From: Viridothelium virens
Lineage: Eukaryota > Ascomycota > Dothideomycetes > Trypetheliales > Trypetheliaceae
DNA length: 64,000 bases
Direction: 5' to 3'
Assembly (NCBI GenBank): GCA_010094025.1
Contig: ML991830.1
Coordinates: forward strand, 122,429-186,428
Of this stretch, positions 24,318-35,214 are shown piece by piece. Position 1 is the first letter of the stretch. Every line of letters starts with the position of its first letter. The notes under the pieces were generated by a model that made no database searches, was not told the origin of the DNA, and worked only from the letters and a program-made list of their open reading frames with translations. The position numbers and the translations under genes are program-made.

Positions 24318-25661
24318 ATGGCCATATATAACAAACTGCCTGCCGACGAGGACGCAGACCCCGGAGACGTTCTTCCTACCGACCAGGAACCGCTAAGACC
24401 GGTCCATCGATCCTGGACTCTTCATACATTCATTTCGATACTGACCTTCATTATGCTATCCGCCTTCATTGTCGCAGCTCTCGCTCTTGCGGGCGGAGTT
24501 GTAACTCAGAACACTCAGACGTCGGCCTCTGATGTTTACGCTGCTCAAGCCACTGCGAAAACCGCTCACCCTACTTCCAACGTCGCCGGCGCAGCTTTCC
24601 AGCGTTTTGTTGTCATCTGGCTTGAGAACACCGACTATGACAAAGCCTCTGGCGACCCCAATCTTGCCTACTTGGCGCAAAAGGGCATCACCCTCTCTAA
24701 CTACTTTGCTCTGACCCATCCATCCGAACCGAATTATGTAGCCTCGATCGGCGGTGACAATTTTGGTATGGACAATGACGACTTCAACCAAGTCCCAGGC
24801 AACGTCTCCACCATCATAGACCTTCTCGAAGATCGTGGGATAAGTTGGAGCATGTACCAAGAGGATATGCCATACTCTGGTTTTGAGGGATATTCTTGGG
24901 TCAATCAGCAGACTCAAGCTAATGACTACGTCCGGAAACACAATCCAGCCATCATTTACAATGCAAATACCACTCCTGACCGTCTGGCGAAGAACAAAAA
25001 CTTGACCATGTTCTATGAGGATCTCAAGACGAATCGACTTCCCCAGTGGATGTTCATAACCCCCAATATGACTGATGATGGTCACGACACCAGTGTTACT
25101 GTTGCGGGCACCTGGACTCGCGCATTTGTCGAGCCGCTGCTCAATGACACCAGATTCATGCAGAACACTACGGTCCTGATCACGTTCGATGAGAACCATA
25201 CCTACACCCAACAAAACCGTGTCCTGGGTATTCTCCTTGGAGATGCCGTTCCCAAGGAACTCATTGGCACTACCGACTCTAACTTCTATGACCATTACTC
25301 CGAGATTGCCACTGTCGAGGCTAACTGGGGTCTCAACACGCTGGGTCGCTGGGACGTCGGCGCCAATGTCTTCTCTTGGGTCGCTGATAAGGTTCAGGAG
25401 GAGGTCAGACCATGGGACGCAGCTACCAACGCGGCCAACCCCTCTGTCTTCCTAAACCAGTCCTTTATCGGTCCCTTCAGTGATACCCAGAAGGGTCCTC
25501 TTCCTGTCCCCAATACCAATGCTGAACACTCTGGCCGCAAGGTTCTTCCGAAGATCAAGGACACTTGGGGAGCTTTTGTTAACAGCACGTACTATACCAC
25601 AGGCGTTGAGGTCCCCGATGGTCTCCGCCCTCCTCAGGGCTGGGCCATTACCTCTTCTTAA
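24318..25661 (+). CDS. Acid-phosphatase-like phosphoesterase, type-II anchored
   Basis: 447 aa from the ATG at 24318 (MAIYNKLPADED); the frame stays open a little upstream but only with non-ATG starts. It belongs to the phosphoesterase family that includes fungal acid phosphatases. The N-terminal strand IWLENTDYDKA, then THPSEPNYVASIGG, FITPNMTDDGHDTS, LITFDENHTY and DHYSEIATVEANWGL are the family's metal and phosphate-binding blocks, all intact. A cytosolic tail of about 40 residues precedes one hydrophobic segment (TFIMLSAFIVAALALAGGVV), again a type-II anchor. NxT/S sequons suggest a glycosylated ectodomain. Role: release of phosphate from extracellular phosphomonoesters (family knowledge). 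It is intronless, like its divergent neighbour. Confidence 0.88.
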   Translation: MAIYNKLPADEDADPGDVLPTDQEPLRPVHRSWTLHTFISILTFIMLSAFIVAALALAGGVVTQNTQTSASDVYAAQATAKTAHPTSNVAGAAFQRFVVIWLENTDYDKASGDPNLAYLAQKGITLSNYFALTHPSEPNYVASIGGDNFGMDNDDFNQVPGNVSTIIDLLEDRGISWSMYQEDMPYSGFEGYSWVNQQTQANDYVRKHNPAIIYNANTTPDRLAKNKNLTMFYEDLKTNRLPQWMFITPNMTDDGHDTSVTVAGTWTRAFVEPLLNDTRFMQNTTVLITFDENHTYTQQNRVLGILLGDAVPKELIGTTDSNFYDHYSEIATVEANWGLNTLGRWDVGANVFSWVADKVQEEVRPWDAATNAANPSVFLNQSFIGPFSDTQKGPLPVPNTNAEHSGRKVLPKIKDTWGAFVNSTYYTTGVEVPDGLRPPQGWAITSS

Positions 25662-26494
25662 TTAGTAGCGGCTTTACCTTTCTTGCTGGAATTAATGACT
25701 GTTCATGTATGTAGCAGATTACGTGGGATAGATTGGAAAAGTAACGCGTGGGCATTAGACTCGGTTCCGATAGTTTGGTATGAAATCATCTTCCTACCTG
25801 ATAACATTTAATTGGACGGTTGTGAGAGGAATCGTGGCCGACAGATTTCTCTAGTTTCTGTTAATACATGCCCAGTCATGTCCAGCATATCTGTCTCAGC
25901 ATTTTAGACATTAATCAACAATCACGATCCACTGTCCAGCCGTCTTTCCGTCAGTCAGCGCAAATGTCCTCTGGTAAGCAGTGCACAACACATCTGCATG
26001 TCTAGTTTGCCTCCTTATCCTACTTTCTTGTGCCCCGCCGTGCCGCCACCGCAAAGACTGTAGACTGAACCCTTGGTCTGGGCTCCTGCCCGCTCGGCGC
26101 AGGGACCCGAGCTTCTAGAAAGGCAGCGGCGGCCAGGTCCAGGGCAGCGCCAGCCCAAACAGGCAGGACGAACAGATCACTTCCCGTCCCGAATGTCCAT
26201 CAACTTCATTGCAGCCAGCGAAGTCATGCACGTGTGTCTGTCCACTGCTTGTGCAGGCTTTGATCGCTAGCTATGGCCGCGAAGATATCCGGCGACAAGC
26301 AGATTGAGGAAGCCGGAGCTGCGCATGGGATTTTTTCTTCGAAAGTATGTGCCATGGGCCCTCTTTTAACCCACATAAGTCGGAAAACCGGTTGCAGATG
26401 TAGGTTTCTTGTAAACTTTACAGCTTTCCTTGTTCCCTCGCTCTTCTCTATTATCTTGAATCTCCCTACATATTACTAGTTTGGGTCATACAAT
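25662..26494. other. Intergenic
   Basis: 833 bp upstream of the CCC1-like gene, containing its promoter. Short ORFs only; no repeat or RNA gene seen. Confidence 0.5.
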
Positions 26495-27465
26495 ATGTCG
26501 CTCGTTCTGTTGAAGAACCTCGTGTTCCGTGGCAAGCAATCTGGAAAGGAGCGATATGGGGGAAAATACTCCAGACTGTGCGATGATGGTGTGTAAGATG
26601 CTCAAATACATTAAGAGTTCCAGCTACTCACCAATACTCTCTAGATCTCGAAAGTGCTTCTGTCTCCTCCTCCTCCGACCTCTGTTCATTTGAAGATGAA
26701 GATACCAGCAAGGAAAAGATACCCGCAGAACGTTCGATCAAAACCCTCATCCCTACGCCCCGAATCTCTCCTCGAGTCATTTCAGACGCCACTATTGGTC
26801 TCTCAGATGGTCTTACCGTTCCCTTCGCTCTCACCGCCGGCCTCTCCACCCTCGGTTCCACTCATATTGTCATCTATGGCGGGCTCGCCGAGCTCTCCGC
26901 CGGTGCCATCAGCATGGGACTGGGCGGCTACCTCGCTAGTCGAGGCGAAGCTGACGCCCACGCTGCCACACTGAACTCGACCAAATCTCTCATCCGCGAC
27001 TCACCTTCTTCAACCGCCGATCTAATCCACACTACATTTGATGGCTTGGATCTCCCGTCGGAGCTGCTCCACTCCCTGAGCGCTCATCTAGCCACGACCT
27101 CAGAGGAGAAGCAGCTTGACTTCCTCATGCGCTTCCACCATTCCGCTTCCTCCTCTCCGACTCCGGTATCCCGTGCATACATCTCCGCGCTTACGATCGC
27201 GGCGGGCTACTTCATTGGTGGCTTCACGCCTCTTCTGCCCTATCTGCTCGTCCCTTCACAGAAAGTCGTCCTGGCCTTCTGGTGCAGTGTCGCGCTCATG
27301 ATCGTTGCGCTATTTGCCTTCGGCGCAGTGAAGACCGTGCTAGTAGGCGGGGCAGAAAGCAGAGAAGTGAGACGGTGGGTCAGTGGTGGTGCGGAGATGG
27401 TAGTGCTGGGAGGTGTGGCGGCCGGGGCAGCGATGGGATTTGTGAGGGCATTTGGAGGTGAATGA
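26495..27465 (+). CDS. CCC1/VIT-family vacuolar iron/manganese transporter
   Basis: 304 aa from exons 26495-26588 and 26645-27465 (intron 56 nt; junction DD|D in frame). The conserved first membrane helix reads ISDATIGLSDGLTVPFALTAGLS, which contains the ion-binding Asp of the family. It is followed by GGLAELSAGAISMGLGGYLASRGEADAH, the typical helix 2 with the cytosolic metal-binding helix after it. Three further hydrophobic helices lie in the C-terminal half (ISALTIAAGYFIGGF, VVLAFWCSVALMIVALFAFG, GGVAAGAAMGFV), giving five in total as expected. Known role: H+-coupled import of Fe2+ or Mn2+ into the vacuole for storage and detoxification. It lies next to a multicopper oxidase, but co-regulation is untested. 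Confidence 0.92.
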
Positions 27466-28398
27466 GAGGAATTGATCAAAGTTGAAACTTTTTTTGGTTT
27501 GATCGTATTGACGGGGACGCCACTGATCCATGGACTTGGGGAAGGCATATCCTTCCACATCAGTACTCGGTTCGATCCAGGCGAAGAATCTTTTCATTCG
27601 CGCGAGAAGTCGGAATGAACACCGCAAAGTTTGGAAGTCGCCCAGAAGGTCACAGGCCTTCTCAATGGCCGAAGGAAATCTTCATAAGGAAGCAAGTCAG
27701 GCAGCCTAGAAGACTCGTACATTCGGAGAAGACTTGCTCTCAGAACCACTAAAACCAGGATGAAGAGCACCGGAACCGAAATTGCTCCTGTCTGAGAGGG
27801 CACTTGGATCGCTGTTCATAGCATAATTGCCGACTCCAACACTAGGAGAGCGCCTCGGGAACGACTGCTGAAACTTCGTTCGCCTCATAGTCCTGCGAAC
27901 AAAAGTATACCATAGAGTCTATGTGGCTGTCACTGCGAATTGCTGGAAAGTTCCGATGCAACAATTGGCCCTATTCTCACAAAATGCCTCGCAAGTCGTG
28001 AGAAAACTGTCGACTCCTAGCCTGGTAGTCGCGTTGTACTATCGCTGATTTGAGAGTACATTTCTTTGTGCAGAATTGTTGTTCTAGAGCTTGCTCTGTA
28101 GGCGCGAGGTTTATGTTAGAAGCATTCAAAATTTGGTTCTGGAATGAGAGGCTGCCTTTCCAACTTGTATCTCGCCTAGAGGATAGAACAATAGATTTCA
28201 AAGGGTCATGCAATTCAAGCAGTTAGCAGGTGCTAAGAAAAAGCCCTTCCTATGTACATTGTATCAGTCTGCAGAGTGGTATAGAACGCTAGATAATATC
28301 CGCCAACTCCTCCAATCTTTAATCAGATGGATACCCTTTATAGTAAGGCACAAACGCCATGCTATTTTACCCTCATGATTCCATCTCCTTAACACGTT
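27466..28398. other. Intergenic between convergent genes
   Basis: 933 bp holding several short minus-strand ORFs (for example 27706-27888). They could be pieces of a small spliced gene, but I could not join them with convincing splice sites or recognise a family. No repeat seen. Confidence 0.45.
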
Positions 28399-29583
28399 TT
28401 ATACATTTCCCACCAACATGACCGCAACAACCACGACCACCATCTCCACCGTCCCCCTTCCCACCTCTTTCGCACCCACTCCGTTCGTCACCATTAGACC
28501 GGACGTGTGACTCGACACACTACTACTCGACGTCTGCACCGCCCCAAACACCGTCGAACTCCACCCCCTGACATTCGCCCCAGTTCCCTCACACAAACTC
28601 CACGAATTCCCTCCTCCGCTCGGTTCCGCGTCTCCACAGCCCCTAACCGCCCACCCCCAAACGTCTGGCACGAAGTATGAGCTCGAGTAGCAGGCACAGG
28701 AGGCCTGAGCCGACGGGTTCGGGGTGTAGGCGGTCGCGTTCAGGATGAGGGATGAGAGGAAGGTGGAGGTGGAGGTGCCCCAAGCCGAGGGGGATGCAGA
28801 GGCGCAGGCAAGAGAGAGGGTAGAGACGATGGCACAGGCGGAGGCCTGGTTGAAGGTCGGGGTCACGGACTGGGTGGGGCCCGGGGTTGCGAGGGTGAGG
28901 GTAGTGCCGTTGGAAGTGGTGAGTGATGGGGAGGCGGAGGAAGGGGTGGAGGAGCTGGAGGTGGGGGAGACGAGGGAGAGGATACTAGAGGCGGTGTCGA
29001 GGAGTTCGGAGACGTTGGAGATGAATTCTTCGGTTTCCGAGGTTTCGGATTCGCTTGATTCTTCGCTATCTAGAGTAGTGTGTTAGCTTGGCGGTCTGCT
29101 CATATGCAAACGTGGAGAAAGAGGTAAGGGTATACCTAGTGTGAATGGTGTCTGGAGATCTCCTTCTGTTGGTATTCCAGCTGCCATCCCAGCTTGGTAT
29201 TCTCCACTGGAAGAGCTGCCGGGCGACGAGCTTGAGCTACCAGATAACTCGCCTCCGCCCGTTGGGATTATCCCGCCCTCTCCTTCTCCTTCGCCTCCGC
29301 TTGAGCCACTGGTTCCTCCTTGGCCAGAGCCACTGGTTCCGCTTTCTCCAGGCACTATTTCTGGTTCACCCTCAGGAATGCCACTGTTCCCTTCTATCCC
29401 AGACGTATCAGCACCGGCACCAGCTTCTGCACTGGCGCCAGCTTCTGCACCAGCTCCTTCGCCAGCAGCTATATCAGGGACTGCGGCATGGATATACGGA
29501 AACAGAACGAAGAGTAAGAATAAAAGAGATAATAACGAAGACGTTTTAAAGGGTGCTGATGGTGAGAACAGTAAACGCATCAT
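28399..29583 (-). CDS. Secreted Ser/Gly-rich GPI-type surface protein
   Basis: 372 aa from exons 29136-29583 and 28399-29069 (intron 66 nt, junction L-D in frame). I start it at the ATG ending at 29583 because the frame upstream only offers TTG. It has a hydrophobic signal peptide (SLLSLLFLLFVLFPYIHA), then a Gly/Ala/Glu/Ser low-complexity region with imperfect repeats such as AGASAEAGAGA. A Ser/Thr stretch and a compact cysteine domain follow (ACAIVSTLSLACA ... SCACYSSSYFVPDVWGWA ... GCGD ... LCEG; six cysteines). The C-terminus is a hydrophobic tail (MVVVVVAVMLVGNV) consistent with GPI anchoring. Predicted cell-wall or plasma-membrane glycoprotein; no enzyme motif. Confidence 0.78.
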
Positions 29584-31134
29584 TTTCAAGAAGACGATAC
29601 TCAATACTTAGGCATAGATAGTATACACACTGCAAAGACAGGCCATGGAAAGCATGAGATCCTCAGCTCCTTGTGATGTCGTCTGCAAGTCGTAATCTTG
29701 TATGCCTGTCTGGCCCCCACTTATCATATATGTGGCCTGGTGGGCCCTTGAGAGCTAAGTTCTACAGGGTCCTTGAAGAGGAATTTATAGTAGACCCTGT
29801 AGAAAATCGTGAGATTGATTTGTAGATGGACTCAGGGCGAAACATAAGCGAGGAATCCTTCGGTCCGCTGTCTCTTTGTGGCTATGGAATCATTAGTAGA
29901 CGTTTACTCAGCCCCCAACGCAAAACGGCTCGTGGAAATGCTTTTTCAGCTGGACTTTTTCGCAACTCAATCGCCCTGATTTACAATCCCTCCTTCTACT
30001 GTCTTCTGGGTAGGTGTAACCTCATCCTAGGTCTGGCGATATGAAGCCATCTCGTAGTTTTCCCTTCTCTTCACCTGAACGCTCCATAGCAGGTTCATGA
30101 TATGTTCATACGCTGGTAGGCAGGCTGTTTCCACCCCTCCAATATCGCGCTTCTCTATGTTCTCATCGTAGCCCTTTCTCATACCATGTGACGACGATAA
30201 AATCCCAGTAGAGTAGTAGGCCATGTGCCGCACGGAAAAATCCGTACTGCATTCCATTGCCCTGCGCCTGGATCGGCTACAGCCTTTACGCCAATTCTGA
30301 ACATCTGCATAAATAAACAGCCTCGTCCAATGGGGGTGACAAAGAGAATTCAAACGAGGCCAATGTCAATTCGTGGGGAAAGGGATCCCTGCTGTCTTGT
30401 CTTTTACTTATACGCAAAGCAGAAATCCACTCTTTGCTAGTATTCGAGGTTCGGGCATGATTACAGGAAGAAGAGTCAGAGTTCAGGTGTGGATGTGCTC
30501 CATATCACGATCCAGGAAGGCTGAGGCAGTGTTGGATTTGCATGTGGGAAGTACTCTACACATCAACAGACAGTCTTTACTAATAGAGGCGTGCTGGCTT
30601 CAATCTGCAAGGCTCTGCGTGCCTACAAATTGCGTTATTTTGAGTCTTAGCGAGCGTAGGTAGCAAACGGGATTATCATTGGCTGAATTAGACTGGTACC
30701 CAGGCTTTGGTGGGCTGAGGCACCCCGCGCTATCCAGCTTGTGTATGTAGAGTTTGTGTGTCTGTGTGCTGCGTCACGGCGTCAAGGCGAGCACTGCCCG
30801 AATTCATTCACTCACACACAGATCCCACATGCCCATCACTTCACGAACAATACAATCCCCCCTCAATACGAAACGTGCCTGTCAAAGGCACTGGCCATAG
30901 CACAATAGCCTATTCTTCTTGCTGCCCCATCATGTCCGTCACTCAGATACACGCCCTTCTGTCCCAAGATTATCCTTTCTCCCGATCCACGGGAATGATG
31001 CACCGGAACGAGGTATAGTACTGCATACACACGCTCGGTGAGACTATCCACTCTTCCAAATCTTCGACTCTCGCTTTGCGCCTACTGCGCCCACACCATT
31101 TCCCACTTCGCCAACCTCCTCGCCTTTGCCGAGC
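29584..31134. other. Intergenic, divergent promoters
   Basis: 1.55 kb between divergent genes. Only short ORFs are present. A TATA-like AT stretch is seen near 29722-29732 and a pyrimidine-rich stretch just before the plus-strand start. Nothing else is supported. Confidence 0.45.
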
Positions 31135-32479
31135 ATGACGCGCTCGTACCGCAATCCTCGCAACAAACTCTACGGCCCCCAGAGCAGCATGCCGGGCAAG
31201 CCCGAGAGCAAGATCTTCAACTGTGTCGTCGACGATATCGCCTTGATCATTGGTACGAAGAAATCTACGAGAGATGGATTCAGGAAGTGGGTTGCGAATG
31301 GCGCCATCCGCCTTTACGTTCCTCTCTATAGTAAGTCGCACACCCGCATGAGTACCGCCACACGACTAACTCGCTCTAGCGCTTGGACAGCTTGACTTCT
31401 TAAAAAGTGTTAGTGACCGCATAGGCAGTGAAGCACGAGAAGTCCTCGAATGGCTTGACGAAGTTACAACTGCCCATCCTCAGCACGCCATGCTGCAAGG
31501 AGGACAAGAAACATATGATACATGGGCAGAGGTTGAGAAACACCTCTTGCCTGAAACTCTTCTTTCCGCGCCTGACGACGCCTCGGACGAACTGACTGAA
31601 AACCTGGAGCAGACCTCTCTAGGTTCCGCAACTCCTTCGTCGCCACGCTCCGCTCGCTCTTCGACCAACTCGGCCTCCGCTCCCGCGAGTCCAGCAAAAA
31701 CCACGAAATCAATCTCCTCTGTACAGAGTTCGCAGGCACCAGCGCCTGTCTCAATGCCGGAGACTGAAGAGAAGGACACTTCCCCAGAGGACAAATCCAC
31801 AATTCCTCAGCGCTTGCAGCCTTTGCTTAACCACCTTCTTTGGCGCATCCACAAGGATCCACAAGCCGATTCCGACTTTCGCTCCTACATCTTTGTCGCC
31901 AACAACCCTGACGCTCGTTCCGCCGCTCAGCGCTTTGGTGTGCGCGTCAAGACCTTTGAACAAGTTCGTGAAGTTATCAAGCGTGAAGAACGGGATCTCA
32001 AAAACAGAATGGCCTTCTGGCGCAAGGAGAATCAGGGCGCCTCTCCCGTGGCTTCCCCTGCGCCCGTTGCTCAAGCGCCAGAGAAACCAATGGAAGCGAC
32101 CAAGCCACCCACTGACGACGTCGATCCAGATTCAGACGAAGAAGTCATAGTCATGCGTCCCCGCGGCTCTCCACCCAAACCAACGGTCCAGACTCCGGCC
32201 CCAGCCAAGCCTGTACTCGACCCGAACGATTTTGGCCGTGCTGCTCGCTCCCCTAATACCGCTCCTACGGGACCCAATCGCCGCGGTGGTCGTGGAGGCG
32301 CAAATGCTAGTCGTGGCGCCTTGCGCGGTTCTCCGAAGACACAGCAGCATCACGCGCCCTTTGCCGGATCTGCCCAACGCAATCCGACCTGCCCCATCGA
32401 CCCCGACTCATACGCGCGACCACCACCGAGCGGGGGAAACATGCGTGGAGGACGACGCAAATTGTGGACACCGACTTGA
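31135..32479 (+). CDS. PIN-like domain protein with RGG tail
   Basis: 431 aa from exons 31135-31330 and 31380-32479 (intron 49 nt, junction LY-TLGQL in frame). Near residues 25-100 there is IFNCVVDDIALIIGTK, then RKWVANGAIRLYVPLYTLGQLDFL and EVLEWLDEV. After a disordered Ser/Pro insertion, YIFVANNPDARSAAQRFGVR and VKTFEQVREVI follow. The first-strand acidic residue, the helix-rich middle and the late VANNPDA strand look like a PIN-type nuclease fold split by a long insertion. The C-terminus has RRGGRGG and RGGRR, an RGG-type RNA-binding tail. A role in RNA turnover is inference from these two parts. I cannot confirm that all catalytic acids are present, so it may be non-catalytic. Confidence 0.7.
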
Positions 32480-33746
32480 GAATTTCGCCATACGCACTCA
32501 ACCGATCAGATGATCTTCGATGTTTTCGTGACATGGAGCGAAGTCAAATTAAAACCGACAACAACAACATCAACACCTAAGCGCAAGTTTTCTTGATGAT
32601 GATGGAAGGATAGATGATTGAAAGGATGGTATGTGGGCTTTTCTTCCTGCTGCAAACTATCAGCAAGCGCATCTATGGACAGAATGATCAAGGTGGTATG
32701 AAGGCATGGAAGTTCCCTGAACAAACGCTACCAAACACGGACAATAAACACGAGACGATGAAAGTTTTTCCGTTTACGTGGTCTAAGGAGAACTGTGAGA
32801 GAAAGGATAGGATGAAGAATGAAAGGGGTCGTCACGATACTCCATACTGAGGCCGGTGGGTCTCTTCAACTGACAGTTGATTTTCCAGAATGCAATGGTC
32901 TCTTTTTCATGCTATTTTAATGTGTCTCTGGCTTTGACTTTGCTTTGATCAATGGGGGTAGCTTCTTATTGTCATCAGTTGCTTGTCATTCAACATGATT
33001 TTTCTCAACAGACACTCTTTAGACAGTTCCCTGAAATTGATGTCTGGTTCTTCAACCATACTTCCGATAATTCTATGTCGAGGAGGGTAGTTCCAATCTA
33101 TCTTGATAGCTGTCCTCACGGTGCAAACTACTATAATTTCCACGGAGCCTTGACGTGTTTATGATTTAAGTCATTTTATCTCAATACTTGACTATTGACC
33201 TATGTGCTTCTACCCTTATTCGATTCCTTCATGCCATTGCTTCTCTGATCATCTGATTTGATCGAAGTTCCCCTTTTTCCATGACTTTCAAAGTGACGCT
33301 TCCACTTCACATCAAGCGTGTAAGTCACCATAATCTAGGGCCAACAACCTATAACTTTTGAAACACCCAGCAAATCAAGTTCGAATAAACAAAGCTTTCA
33401 GATAGAACCGAGCTATTAGAAGTACAAAAGTTCGATATCATACAAAAACAAGAAATGTGCCCACAAGGCAGACGCCAAGAAGAATCCGAGTATCCTCCGC
33501 CAGGCCTATACCAATACATTAGTCTCAAAGCCAGAAGAAATCGATATAGAGTATCCTCTCATTGCCCATATTTTTTCGAGGCTCTTCTTTATTAGGCCAT
33601 TCCTCCTTACCTCTACGGTTCTTTTAACACCCAGATTTCGTATGGCCAAAAAGGAAAAAAGAAAAGAAGATATAGTCTACCCTATCGTACACACACCACA
33701 TTTATCTCGTATTCTCATCTCATCTGAAAACTTACTCGTGGGCTCA
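32480..33746. other. Intergenic between convergent genes
   Basis: 1.27 kb, AT-richer than its flanks, between two 3' ends. No supported gene, RNA or repeat. Confidence 0.5.
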
Positions 33747-35214
33747 CTAACCGCTGCCAGGCATAAAAGTCGCAGTTCGCGAATACGCATTAATGCTCCT
33801 CATCAGATTGGGCACCTGCTCCGGCGCACACTCTGCCTCGATGAGGATCCGCTGCATTGCATCCACGTCACTCTCAATACTGCTGCCCCCACTTCTTTCT
33901 ACTCCCTCCTCCAATATCGCGCTGTCTCCATAGGGGCCCGACGACCCGCCAGCCCAGGGATACACATCACTGCTGGAGTCGCCTCCATACACGCTTGGAG
34001 AGTGTGCCAACATGCCGCCACTGTGCCCATAGCTATGGGTCGGACTGGCGAGTTGCCCAGCAGCGTGGCTGAAGGAGCCTGTGTAGGAGTGTGCAGCAGT
34101 GGAGGCGGGAGAGAGACCCTGGGCTGCTACGCTCGAGCCGGCAGAACTCGCAGTTCGTGGTTTGCGCAGGGAAATCGGAGAAGCGCGCAGCGGTGATTGG
34201 GGAGCGAGTTGAATTGGGGAGGTTGTGGCGGCAGCATGATGGGGAGAGGTGCTGCCAAGGATAGGGCTGGTGGCGTCGGGATGGAAGAAACTGGTGTTGA
34301 GGTCCAGATCTGCAGGAGCAACGTATGGGCGCGCTGTTGTATTTGTATAGGACGAGGGGAGTTCGTAGCTGGAAGCGGTAGTATGGTAGAAGGCTGAACT
34401 AGAAGAAGGGAGAATACGGTTCGGCGTGGAGTAGTATGGGACTGTCCGGGTGCTGGACGTGGGATAGACCATGTTTTGAGTGGTCGCCATGGGTGAACCA
34501 AACCAAGGAGAAGATGCTGTGTTCCCACTGGCTGATGAGGAACTCCTGGGGATAGTAGAAACAGAGTCTTGGTACCCATGTTGTCTAGTTGGACTTTCAG
34601 GGCTTGTTTTTGAATTTGATTTGCGGTTTAGTAAAAAATGGCGATTTTTAGCAGAAAGAGCGCTTCGATGGGGGAGATGATTAGATACGATGGCCTGCCA
34701 GTTGTGACCATATTGATTGACGAAGCTTAGCAACGCTTGATCCTGCGAACATCTGAGTTGATTTTTATGAAAATTAGCACATCTCAACTAACCTCTTCTT
34801 TGGTCCATGGGCTACGATCCAGGGATGGATTTACGGAATGACTCCAACGTTTGGAGCATTGGTCGCCATTTCTGGTTCGAACCTCAGAGGAAACGCGCGC
34901 CCATTTGGTGCCGTGTCTTCGTACGGCTTCTCTCAGTCTCTCGTCCTCAGAAATACTCCAAATGCCTTCGTTGCCACTATCAGCTAACGAATTGTGCCAT
35001 CTCTTTCGACAATCCTTATTAGTTCGACCAGGCAGTTTGGAAGCCACAGCCTGCCATTCAACCGGCCTAGATGCACGCTCGGCTACAGTCATGATGAGTT
35101 GAAGGGCTTGAAAATTATGGTCATTGCGTAGAGAAAGGAGCACTCACCCTGCTCAACAGCCTCGCGTAAAACACGATCCTCTTCAGAAGACCATTTACGT
35201 CGCTCTCGTCCCAT
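33747..35214 (-). CDS. Three-repeat Myb DNA-binding regulator
   Basis: 450 aa from exons 35148-35214, 34793-35082 and 33747-34742 (introns 65 and 50 nt). Three Myb/SANT repeats occupy residues 1-170: [15 protein letters not shown] ... [36 protein letters not shown] ... KWARVSSEV ... QCSKRW; and [15 protein letters not shown] ... [22 protein letters not shown]. The third repeat is completed only after removing intron 2, which validates it. The rest is Ser/Tyr/Pro-rich and likely an activation or regulatory tail. It is probably a nuclear transcription factor; target genes are unknown. The 3R layout is Myb-like rather than the two-repeat FlbD type. Confidence 0.88.

Noticed and set aside
24456-25295. 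279-codon minus-strand ORF
   Set aside because: Antisense shadow of the phosphoesterase gene, which carries all family motifs.
27594-27888. Short minus-strand ORFs as a possible spliced small gene
   Set aside because: No splice combination gave a convincing continuous protein or a family match.
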